This document shows positions 35,307-46,378 of a DNA stretch of 64,000 nt, piece after piece. Origin of the DNA: Circinella minor (taxonomy: Eukaryota > Mucoromycota > Mucoromycetes > Mucorales > Lichtheimiaceae); the NCBI GenBank assembly GCA_016758965.1, contig JAEPRB010000056.1, forward strand, positions 1-64,000, read 5' to 3'. The notes beneath the pieces are model-generated. The model saw nothing but the letters and a program-made list of their open reading frames with translations. It ran no database searches and had not been told where the DNA came from. How positions within the stretch are numbered: position 1 is the first letter of the stretch; every line of letters starts with the position of its first letter. The position numbers were made by a program, and so were the translations under genes.

Positions 35307-38300
35307 TTATCGTTTTGACAATGGTGTAGGTACTTTACATCGCCAAATAACAAAAGGTGGTTCTGATCCTTTGCCCTTATGTCCTGCTGTAGTTTGTTTT
35401 TGTGGTCGACATGTACAAAGTCTCCCACTACGTATAGAATTATAAAACCAATCTGCTGCTTCAATACCACCTTGCAATACAGCTGTCCTTGGAAATTTAT
35501 ATCTTCTTACAAGTTCTGCTGCAAATTCTGGTCCTTGTTTTTCACTATCATCAGCTACAACAACATGGTATTTGCGATTAAGCTTTCTTAATATAGATGC
35601 AAAACTATGTAGTTGTGTTGGTTGAACATTCATTGAAGAAGCTATATGTCCGTTCGCAAACCTATCATAATTGACGTAAATGAGTTAGTTTAATAATTCA
35701 ATTACTGCGCGCTAATAAATATAATTAATCAATGATCAAAAAACAACTTACTCGTGATCAGAGCGAATATCTAGTACAAGTGTATATGGTGAAATTCTTG
35801 GGAAATCTTTCATATCTATTCGAGGAGCAAGTTCTTGTTTTCGAGTTTCAACTGATAATGGTTTATCCCACCAATTCTATATTTATATTATTTGAACCCG
35901 ACGTTACGATGGTGTTATACGATAACATATTTTTTTTGCTTATATAAATAAATATACTTATACTTTACCTGCACTTCATTGTTGCCATGTTCCTCTGGTG
36001 TAGGTGAAATTATAGGTCTTAATGATACAATACTTGGAGGTGTTACTTTACACATATTCATAGCACTCTGAATACATTTTTCAATATCAATTTTTGGAAA
36101 ATGTTCAGAAAATAATGAAATACACCCATTGAATTCATATTTTAATAAATCATCTCGAATTTGTCGTAATATAGCAACCCCAACGAAAAGGGGTAATGAA
36201 GAAGGCCCCACCATGAACTTGTCCCATAAATGATATACTTTATCCAATGGAAATACGTCTATACAATAAAGTTTAAACAAAAAAAAAAGAAATTGATATG
36301 AGAGTTACTTCTTAATTTACATACATATATATAATGATACTTACGGGTAAACAATGTCAAGAACCATCGAATCGCATAAAGATCAGGAACAAATGCGATA
36401 GCATCAATATGTCCAGATAATTCAGGATCATGATAACTAAGGACATGTCTAAATACAGCAAAATAATCTTGTAATACTGCCGAGTTATCTTTGAGGAAAA
36501 AATTGTTGAGAAATTTTAAAATGAATTTTTGCAAACAAGCAAACGCTAAAGCTTCATCATTAAAGTTGAGTGTAAGGAAAGGGGCACAAAGTGAATCAAG
36601 TCCTATATATATAATCTATTTTAGTATTTCATTGTTATTGTTGTTGTTCTCTCTAATTTATAACATTATCGTTATTATGATTATTATTATTATTTTACCT
36701 TGCCAATAGACCCATTTTTTATTCGAAGAGACCCATGATTTTAATAATCGTCGCAATTTTTCATGACCAGCTGATGAAGCAAGTAATTGATTATATTGAT
36801 GACATCTTGGTACATCTAACAAAAACACATGAACATAAACATGAATAATTAAAATCAACCTCTTATTTTTTTTTATAATACTATCATTATCATTTAAATC
36901 TTACCAACATCTATCTAGAAAATACAAAAAAAAAGTATATCTTTTGTTAGTCTCTTATTACTAAACTAGTACCATCTCTAGTCTCTTTTCCATCTTTTGT
37001 AAAAAAAAAAAGGCTTACTTGTCGATCTGAGGTAATATCGTTGTACTTATCAATCTTTTGATATTCGGTATCCAAATCGCCATGAACATCCAATATTGCT
37101 GCCCAAATTTTGTTGCGTAGTAAAGGGGGTATATCGACTTTGGCATGATGTATAATTTCCTTTTGTGAAGCTGGGTATTGTCGTAATAATTCCGCAAACA
37201 AGCGTTGTCGATGATATTGATAATTTACATCTTGTTCACGTAATGATAAAGGGCGTCGAGGAATCGATGCTTGTGTGGGTGTCGATGGTGCTGGTGTGTT
37301 TATTGATAATGAAGAAGAGGATTGTGAGCGTGAACGATTCATGCTACTAAACGAAAATGTCCTATTCAATGATCGAGTTGTTGATGGTGTTCCTGGTGAT
37401 GTGATAAATGCACTACCACTGAGTGGACCGTTACCCATAACAGATGACTGAGGAGATAATATTTCATCATAAAATACAAGATCGTCGTCATCACCCTCAT
37501 CGCCATTGTCAACTTCACCGTCAATATTATGATTATTGATGCCATTTTGTTGTTTTTTGAACTTGTCAGTTTCCTCAAGCAAAAAGTTCACATCATTTTC
37601 GTCTACAACATTAAAATAATCGGCATCCCATTCAAATCGTTCTGAGCTTCGTTGGCTTTGTTCTTGTTCAAGCCGTTGATATAATTCTTTGTAACTGAGT
37701 ATCTGCATCGTATCAGAGTAGAGTTGTGTCGTATCCACCATAACAGGTCCAGTTTCTTCTCCATCCTCGACATAACATACGCGTGGTAATCGTTCAATTA
37801 CTGGCATTGATAAAAATACACCTCTCTTTACAAGATTCACTTCAACGTCACCTCCTGCCAACCGCCATAAATGGTATATATGTGATAAAGGAAGGTCTGC
37901 TAGTGGATCATATGGTGTCGCTGGATCTTTCTTTTTTACTGGCTCGTCAATATCAGCTTCATCAGGTTGTAAATTTTGAGAAGCAAGAACAGGCCCATGA
38001 ATCCAACCATATTCTTTCCTCTTATTCTTGGTACTGTTGTTAAAAAATGACAAAGCGAAAATTTCGTGATAATCAGGTCGCTTAGTATGTGTTACTTGGA
38101 GACAATTGAGAATCAACTGCCGAAATACCTCAATAGAGTCTTTTGTATTCATACTATTATCATTATTGGTTGTTTTGCCTTGTAAAAATTCTAGAATGTC
38201 CTTATTGATATCCAATGATTCAATCCCTTGGTGATTCCATATATTCTCATCCTTTCCATCCTTTGCCCATTCTGCCAATGTGTTCAACGAATCGAAAACT

Positions 38301-39439
38301 AATCCAACATCCGACGTAGTCCAAAAAGAATTTCGACAAAACTGTTCAACCAAAATAATACCCGCTGCCCAACAGTCTCGCTATATTAATTTTTTGTTAT
38401 ATCGTATGATTAAGTATCAGTTTAATTATCTTTATCCTTATGTTCCTTTTCCATTTATATACTTTTTCTTAATTCTTTACCCTAAATCTTAATTAATCAT
38501 ACCTTGTCATAACCATACGGTTCCTCTGAACAAGTATCTAGAACGCATTCAGGTGATAAATAGCCTGGATACCTTAGTTATTTACGCGTTAATAAAGAAT
38601 TTTTTCTTCATTTTCTTCAAGTTTTTTCCGGTCCCATCATCTTCTTCGTTATACAGGGTTATCTTATTTCTGTCTTTTTCTCTCACTTACCCAATCGGAA
38701 AGTCAACATCTACACCATGACCTGTCATATAATATAATCCATAACCAGAAAGTTTAATTCGATCGTTTTCATCCAATAAGACATTATCTGGCGATAATGC
38801 CGCATGAATGACATTATTCTGTTTCAAATAAGCCAAAGCACAAAATATCTCGAAAGCATATCTTTGTATTAAATCAACACTAATAAATAATAATAATTAA
38901 TGTTAAATATTCTTCTTTATACAAGAGATAAAAAAAAAGGTATTACAGATATATAAATATATTTACAGTCCTTTCCCCCCTTTTTTTTAATCCCTCCTTA
39001 TTTTTTTTTTTTACCTGACTGGTGTTTGTGCCTTTTCACTACGCGCTTTTTGTAATGAATTATCATGATATTCATTGACAACGAAAAGCCTATCTATTAT
39101 ATACATATTCGCATTTAAGTTTAGTTTTAGTTTACTTTCTATTGCACTGTTTTTCTCTCACTCTTCCTTAATGAATAGTAATAAAGGAAAAGTAGAATGT
39201 AATAGTTTACCATGTTTTCCTCGATGAATTTCCACATATTCACATAAATTCTCGTGTCTGAGTGTTTTTAACAGTTGAAAACGGCCCATGATTTGTGACG
39301 GAGCAGAAACTGCTAAATGACCTGATTGTGCAAGTGCTTCGGAGGATCTTGCCGAAGCTACGAAATTACAGGATGCAAGTTTTGGTGTAGGTCTATCATG
39401 ATATATTTTAAGATCGCTCGCATTGGCAAATAATGCCAT
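35307..39439 (-). CDS. TBCK: TBCK homologue: pseudokinase + TBC + rhodanese
   Basis: Eleven minus-strand exons: 39439-39211, 39093-39015, 38879-38691, 38572-38503, 38380-37019, 36914-36905 (10 nt), 36815-36699, 36602-36345, 36258-35969, 35876-35752 and 35661-35307, giving 1,027 aa. Human TBCK is a subunit of the FERRY complex on Rab5 endosomes and links endosomes to mRNA. Seen: a kinase-like domain ([20 protein letters not shown] to ~290) with HAALSPDN in place of HRDxKxxN and SGYG in place of DFG, so a pseudokinase; a low-complexity linker; the TBC domain from [18 protein letters not shown] (~606) through [25 protein letters not shown] and [20 protein letters not shown]; and a rhodanese-like end ([19 protein letters not shown], then [11 protein letters not shown]). 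The normal rhodanese active Cys is not evident. Start: ATG 39439 (MALFANASD) is preferred to an upstream in-frame one that would add a Phe-rich stretch. Confidence 0.96.
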
Positions 39440-40856
39440 GATACAAAATTTAAATAAGAAAGAAAAGAGAAAAAGAAAACTAAATTTAAGAAAATAAAAA
39501 AAAAGGGTTCCCAAGGAGTAAAAAAAAAAGTAAAAAGTAGAGTGGGTCTTTCGATATGCCGAATTCCACCTTTGGTAAAAAGAGATCTTTCTTTTTTACT
39601 TTCCGCAACACTTTGTACTACAGGGTTTGTTCTTTATAGTTGCTAAAATAACCCACCATAGTGTTTATTTGCATTAAAAATGACTTGCAAATAAAATATC
39701 ATATAAAAAATAATAATCAATATAGTACAAATGTTCTTATTATTGAGAGTATACGTATAGTTGATAAAGACTATTATATACATATTAAAGGAAAAAGTAT
39801 TTAGGCAACTTTATTAAAAGAAGCATCAACTGCTATATTAAAAAAAAGATACCATGACTGAGGTTGCATATAATATTTATAGGTTGTAGATGTTTTGTAA
39901 TGACGAGTATTCAAATACACCATACTTATGTAATTCGTTTTGTGTTGTAAGTGAGCAATATATATATACATGTGTTTATTGAGTAAACGTATCAATCTTC
40001 TACATTGTTTTAATACTATGAAATTTAAATGCTACGCTGAAATTATTAGAGATGCTGTCCATAGTAATCAAGTCGGTCTTTTGATATTAAAGCAAACAGA
40101 TTTAACAATACGTAAATCTTTTTTTTTCTTTTTACGTCCAGAAGGTCATTGTATAATTGAATTTGTTTTTTGAGTTCGTCACGGCTGATAAAGATAATCA
40201 TTCATTGTTTATTTTTTTCATAGTTCTTTCACTTAATTTTTTATTCTCCATAGAAGAGTGATTATTCCAATCAATCTGATCACAAAGTTCAAGTACTAAC
40301 AATCCTTTGAAAAAGTCATGAAGCAAAAACTTTTAGCATAAATTTACTAGAACACGAATCTCTCAATTATTAATAATAGTACGTAACTCACTTGTCTCGA
40401 AATCAGGACTATTCTCGAATATACTACGTATAGTAGTACTAATATGTTCGTTTCTACAAACAACAAATGCAGGCTATTCAAACGCCATTTTCTTATGAAT
40501 AATAACGTTTGTTTAACAAAAACAAAGTGGAGTTTGTTGATAGTTTCATGTTATCCCATCAACCACAAATTACGTATATGATGACAAGCATGTTATTCAA
40601 GGTTAAATTACGCGATATTTACTGTACCGTCTTGATACGTAATCTATCTTCATATATTTCTCAACTTACTGGAGTTTTGCTTAAAGCGATTTGGAATGTA
40701 CTTTTTTTTTTGGCTTCTATTCCTTCCGATTGCGATAACAGTTATTGACTCTTTCCACTAATAAACTTTCATAACATTAATCTTCTTATACCCTTTAAAA
40801 TAAAGATATAAATATTTTGATTTTCAAAAGTCATAATAAATAACCATTATCATTAG
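39440..40856. other. Intergenic desert
   Basis: 1.4 kb of AT-rich DNA. Open stretches on the plus strand (around 40018-40173 and 40509-40748) look like chance. Nothing supported. Confidence 0.45.
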
Positions 40857-41243
40857 GGAATTGCTACGGACACCCCACTTTTATATTTTTTTCAAAGACA
40901 CACAACAATTTGATATAATTATATTGTATCTAGCCATTTATACATTATCTATACAGTTATTGTCGTTATATAACTCAAAAATGTTTAGGGAACTTATATT
41001 AGCAGCTCAACTTTTTATGGTAAAAGTCAATGTTTCTTATATTTTCTCACTATATCATTATGTACACACAAGTGGAAGTTGTAGCCCTTATAAAGACACA
41101 AACAAGGAATAACGTATACTTATTATGTTACATATGAGCATTCAAATAAGCACTATTGGTGTTGATAACGCTGTTACTATAATTTATATGGTCTAAGAAC
41201 TTATTTGATAACTTCTTATTTGTGGGGTGTCTGTAGCCATTCC
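40857..41243. mobile_element. 387 bp inverted-repeat element
   Basis: Ends 40857-40877 and 41223-41243 are inverted repeats matching at 19 of 21 positions, built on GGAATTGCTACGGACACCCC. The interior is AT-rich and non-coding, so it is MITE-like. The right end is followed after TTTA by the start of the next element (41250), which opens with nearly the same GAATGGCTAC word. Confidence 0.55.
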
Positions 41244-41249
41244 TTTAGG

Positions 41250-42504
41250 AATGGCTACGGGCGCGCCAAAAATTCATAATCAGACGAGGGGCGCGCCAAT
41301 TCTGAGCCGGCACTTTAGTGACATGGCGCGCCCTTCGTCTGTTTTATTTATGCTTGCTCTTGTTCAAGTCTGCTATAATTTATGAAACGTGTCTTATTTA
41401 AACTGGGTTTTCCTCTACTTTAAATAAAAGAATTATGAATAAAATTAACCCATTTGAAGATCTATTAAAATATATTGTATATATACTGTTTTTATTTTTA
41501 TTTTTTATTTTTTATTTTTGAAGGCTTCAGTAATGACATTTTGAAATATTTATGTAATGGAAATATTGTACTTATACTAATATTTGATGCTTATATATTA
41601 ATATAAGCTTGCTATTACGGGATCCATCGACAAGCAGGATTTTCCAACATAAGTTCATTCTAACAAAAAAATAACATTTGAAGACTATACCACTATCTTT
41701 CATACAAAGAGTTTTTGTGCTTAAGGCTTGTGCTTGACTCATCATTCAACAAGATTACAACAATATTTTATATGAGGATGCAATAGAAGTCTTGTTTAAG
41801 AATCAAAACCTTGGCTCTGGAGTCTATCACGAGCTACAAGACGAAGCTGTGACTTTTAGCAGTGATTTCTATAAGCTATTTTTATTCATATTTATGTTGA
41901 TTTGATTTTTTTTATCGTTTTGTACTATTATATTTATGTCATCTTTTTTTTCGTTCTACTATGACCCGTATTCTTTTTTCTTTCATATTTATATGGTACT
42001 TTCTTACTTCGTAATCTGTATTATATAAATTATTCTTTTATCCTATGTAAATAATCCTTTTTTCAGCTGCTCTTCTGACCCCACCCATTCAATATTATAA
42101 TTCATATGTTCCTTTCTTGTAATTTCGTTTATTTATGACACAACAGAATATATTTACATACGTACTACTGATACATGCTCACATTTGGTACCACTTTTTA
42201 ATCTAATATGCCATACTGCTTCGCTCCTTCTTTTTTGTTATTGGCTTCTTTGTAAAGTTACAATATATTGCATTCTTCTAGATTTTTTTGCTACAGTGAT
42301 TTTTAAATATACTTTATGGGTAGAAATGGAAAGAAACTCTATGTTCAATAGACACACTATGTTAGATATATTGTTAATAAGTATTTTTGAGATTGTGAAT
42401 ATCTTGAATGAAAGAAGAAGGGCGCGCCATGTTACTAAAGTGCCGGCTCAGAATTGGCGCGCCCCTCGTCTGATTATGAATTTTTGGCGCGCCCGAAGTC
42501 ATTC
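41250..42504. mobile_element. 1.25 kb element with ~85 bp GC-rich inverted ends carrying triple GGCGCGCC palindromes
   Basis: 41259-41333 and 42420-42494 are inverted copies of a 75 bp sequence with a single mismatch; about ten further bases outward match at 8 of 10. Each arm carries three GGCGCGCC palindromes (41260, 41290, 41325 and mirrored at 42421, 42456, 42486). The arms are far more GC-rich than their surroundings. The ~1.1 kb interior has no convincing protein; a minor open frame at 42185-42553 runs through the right arm. Likely a non-autonomous DNA transposon. The near identity of the arms suggests recent insertion or constraint. Confidence 0.75.
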
Positions 42505-42867
42505 ATTATTAGCTGTTGATTTTCTAAAAAAAAAATCAAATAACTCCTTTTGATTATTAATGTGACCGGTCTATTTCTATTTTCAGTGGATATGTAGAAG
42601 TATGTTAGTGCAAAAGAGTTTCGTTTTTTTCTTAGTTCAATAACACAAAGATACTTTTGAATTCGTCGTAGGGATGGTAGGTATTTTATCCCATAATAGA
42701 TTGACTATATAATACAATAAATTAAAAAAGTATTAAAATGAGGTTTTAAATATAGCAACTTTGTTTTAGGTTTACAAATCTCATTTGCTGTTTTTGACGA
42801 TGGGGAAGCATCGGTGTATTCCATCAGACACTTAAATGTCTCGTTAATACTTATATTCATTTATCCG
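42505..42867. other. Intergenic, nothing seen
   Basis: 363 bp AT-rich spacer between the inverted-repeat element and the tandem structured repeat. Confidence 0.5.
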
Positions 42868-43084
42868 TTAGGGCCACTCTTTAGGCGATTCGTCTATTGA
42901 GACCCAAGTGGACATTACTGTAAACTTGAAAGCTATTAGTTTTCGAGTTCCTCGTAGTGTCTGCGATACAAGCGATACATTAGGGGATTAGGGCCACTCC
43001 TTAGGCGATTCGTCTATGAGACCCAAGTGGACATTGCTGTAAACTTGAAAGCTATTAGTTTTCAAGTCCCTCGTAGTGTTTGCG
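42868..43084 (+). repeat. Tandem pair of structured ~98 bp units (possible ncRNA or SINE)
   Basis: Two direct copies start at 42868 and 42988 (period 120 bp), differing at about seven positions and one indel. Each can form a hairpin with CCACT/AGTGG outer and TAGGCG/CGTCTA inner pairing, then a second hairpin CTTGAAA...TTTCAAG. In copy 1 the second stem has TTTCGAG, which still pairs through a G-T(U) wobble. They are flanked by TTAGGG starts and GTxTGCG ends. There is no coding potential and no tRNA-like B box. The strand is assigned arbitrarily. Confidence 0.6.
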
Positions 43085-43185
43085 CTTTTCCTAGTATTAA
43101 TATAGTGTATTTATTCTTTTGTTTTTCTTTATTATACTTTTTATACATAAAGGACAAGTAGAACATGTATTTGATAATTACCGTT

Positions 43186-43221
<36 letters not shown>

Positions 43222-44286
43222 ACTGTTGTGGAAATACTGTATCATTGATTTGGATGCATAATGAACAAGGTTCTTTTATTTGCCAAAAAAAAAAGGAAAC
43301 GAATGAGGGATAGTTGAATATTATACAAGAGCTTGAGTGGCCATTGATTATCTTAGGGATTTTGTGAATCATTAGTAACTAGTTACTGTAATACTATGGC
43401 AATAAAATATTACCTCTCCTAAAATGTTTGTTATTATACAGATACTTGTAAATTATCGTATTTTTAAAGCAACCAAACGAGGTTTCCATTGAATGTATGA
43501 TGATGATTATTATTATGAGAAAAATATATATTATATTTCGTTGTTATGAATAGGAAAAGTCGATTTATCAATTGCCACATGGAAAAAAACAACGAGAGAT
43601 TAACAGGATGTTAAGTGTCATTTGTGATACTTTTAATGATGGTAGAAAGCTTTTCATAAATTGTGAACTTGATGTTTTTGTTTGTTGCAAATCAAGTTAT
43701 TTCATTTACTGTAATTTTTAGCTCTGCAATGTAGAAAAGTCTTTTGTACGTATTAAATCTTCTTTTCTCTTATGATCTGTCCGAGAATGATAGTTGAACA
43801 ACGGGGTTCCCCCAATTCTCCACGGAGAATTTCTTCCTCAAAAGAAACCTTTCGCTGTAGAAAATTCGTTAGCTGACTAAGAAAAGCAAAGTGGTCAAAA
43901 GTGAATAAGTATCACCATATATATTGTGGTACAGGTTGATACTATTCCTTCACTATCCAGATTTAAAAATAGTGATAAAAAAGACGAGAGACTACCTCGA
44001 AAGATGACACTCTCTTAATCATTTCTTATATATATGTATAGTTCATCAATGTGTTGTAACTGTATGTCAATGTATATACAGATGTGGATAACGAGGTGAA
44101 GAGAGAGGAGAATATGAAATACTGTATGTTGTTCTCGGGAGAATGATGAAAACATAAAAAAAACCCCTTTCTTGTTGATATACAATAGGTAGTGAGATTA
44201 GTGAATATGATGCGTTAATAAAAGAGATTTGCTGCTGTCATTATTTTTATGAATATTTGTGTGCCGCACAAACTGCTAATTTGTTT
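43085..44286. other. Intergenic region
   Basis: 1.2 kb AT-rich sequence with a (GA)n microsatellite at 43188-43217. No gene supported. Confidence 0.5.
43188..43217 (+). repeat. (GA)15 microsatellite
   Basis: Uninterrupted AG/GA run of about 30 nt. Confidence 0.9.
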
Positions 44287-46378
44287 TCAAGTGTTAATAG
44301 ATGAACTGGTACTACTGACATTGTTGCTGCTGTTATTGGTGTTATTGTCACTGGATTCACATACAGATCGTTTCCTCTTTTTTATAGAAGCGTTGTAATT
44401 CTCTTGATGAAATGAAGAATCAATTGGTAATTTTCTTGTTGGGTTCGCCATAGTTGGTATAAATAATTCTTCATCGTTTACTTTGTCGAGAGTCTCCTTC
44501 AAATATTTTTTCATCCTCCAGACAAGTGTGATAATAGCAGTCAGTCTAACCACAAGGTTCGCCTGAGAATCAGGGAAAAGAAGAGGACCAAGAATCTGTA
44601 AACGACAAACAGATCCTTTTGGACAAGTCATCAAGCAAAACTTGGCACGTAATCCTAATAGATAAAGAAAGCTCAATTATTAGGGCAGCTATTATTATCG
44701 AGGATAAGAGAAAATGTTACAGTATGGGAAAATTGGTATACATGCCAGAAAATATGAAGCCCACCAAGACCAGCTCATGCAATTTCTTAGGCTGTAATTC
44801 ACCGAGTTTCACCAACATATCACGAAGCGTCTTCGGACAGATGAATTTCGTTTCAACTAATTCTTTTGTACTATCGACTTCTAATTGCTTTCCTGCTTCG
44901 GCACATGCATATTCTGATAAGCCTGATTTAAACAATAAGTCAACCTTCCTGCCAGTTGCTCTTCTACTAATCATTTCTTCTCCTGAAAGGGAGCGAGATG
45001 CATTTTTTGCTTGGGTAGAAGCACGACTGGTTTCTTCACCGCTGTTTATTATACCACATATTAGTTTAAGTTTAAACCATAATATAAGTCAAAACAAAAT
45101 CAAGTGATTCTTACCCTCTAACTTTGAATTCAGATTCATCAAAGCATTCTTGTACCACTCCCCCATACACGATTTAATAAATCAGATTCAGAATGATCCG
45201 TTACCGGGAGATAATTGTTATAAAATAAATTTAACGTCTTCAAAAAAGTTTGATGAATCCAAAATAAATCAGGCTCATTCTTTGGATGGAAAGGAAGATG
45301 ACTTGCTTGTTCGAAAATCGTTTCAAGATCACGCTAAGCAATAAACAACCTAATAATTTAACAATTGTTCTTCCTTTGACACTTGTTTTTTAAACATTCT
45401 GATAAGACTCTCAATATACTTACTTTGCCTAAATAACCTTTCAGGTACTCCTCAAGTTTTCCTGGTAAATCATGATCTTTTGGACAAGCTTCATTTTTAA
45501 TTTCTTTCATTTCTTCTTCCGTGAAATATCCATCATCAATCCACATTGTATCATCAACATCCAAAATTAAAGAATAGACCGGACTTTGCATATATATATA
45601 TATATATCAAATTAATATGAAACATAACAAAGAACAAAATTGTGCCTGGATAAGTTAATGTTGATATCTAAATATGTATATGATCTACTTACTTGCTCGA
45701 ATTGGCAAGTGCTCGCATATTGCTTCATTACATCCTCAACTACAGTACCTGTGCTAAGGATCCATTTATTTTCGCCCAAAGAACCAAAATATTGTTCGAC
45801 CATTTCTGCAGTAATTGGTTTTTTGGAATTACTTGTATTTATTCTTGTTGTTTTCGATGATCTTGAAGAAGGTGAAGAAGAGGTTGAAGATACTGGTACT
45901 TTGAAAATTTGTTGTTGGGTTTGTGATTGTGAGGAAGAGGAAGAGGAAGAGAAAAATCGACTTTCCATATGCTTATAAATATGATTATATATTTAATATA
46001 ATTTTTCCTGACTGTCATTGATAGCTGTATGTTTTGTATACTTACTTTCAGTGCTGCAAGTGCTATCTTTCCCCAATCTGGTTTTCCTAGTACCTATCAA
46101 ACCAGTAATAGAGTATTAATAGTCTAGCGAACCATATATACATGGGTAATGTGATTGTGTATTTATAATGAGTGACGCCAATACCGTATCATATCAATAC
46201 CTACAGCTACAATATTTCTTCGCTTTGCTTCAGTAGAATATCGATGAGTCCAAACACTTTTTAGATCGTCACCTTCTTTCGTAAGATCAAGTATCATATT
46301 ATGATTTTGTTTTAAAAAATTCTCCAAAGTTGGGCTTTCATTCTTATCAAAATATTTTTGCAGTACTATATGTAAGAC
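44287..46378 (-). pseudogene. Disrupted orphan-family gene with a PD-(D/E)xK-like motif
   Basis: Seven coherent minus-strand exons: 46378-46205, 46093-46046, 45971-45697, 45583-45424, 45333-45115, 45041-44746 and 44654-44287; the first coding exon with the ATG was not found. Peptides in order: FLKQNHNMILDLTKEGDDLK, a Ser-rich part, EQYFGSLGENKWILSTGTVV, SLILDVDDTMWIDDGYFTEE, PDLFWIHQTFLKTLNLFYNN, RRATGRKVDLLFKSG followed by YACAEAGK, FICPKTLRDMLVKLGELQP, and LMTCPKGSVCRLQ. The order matches a large family of uncharacterised proteins that I recall from Mucorales. GRKVDLLF...CAEAGK fits D-x(n)-E-x-x-K, a nuclease-like pattern. Problems: one extra base in a five-C run (45160-45164 on the plus strand) and two GC instead of GT donors (45696-45695, 45745-45744). 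Function unknown. Confidence 0.6.

Noticed and set aside
35176..35591. Plus-strand ORFs between the LEA-like gene and TBCK
   Set aside because: They are antisense to the last TBCK exon or T-rich 3' sequence.
42868..43084. CRISPR array or hammerhead ribozyme for the tandem repeat
   Set aside because: Only two units, no short spacers and a eukaryotic context; the CTGATGA core of hammerheads is absent.
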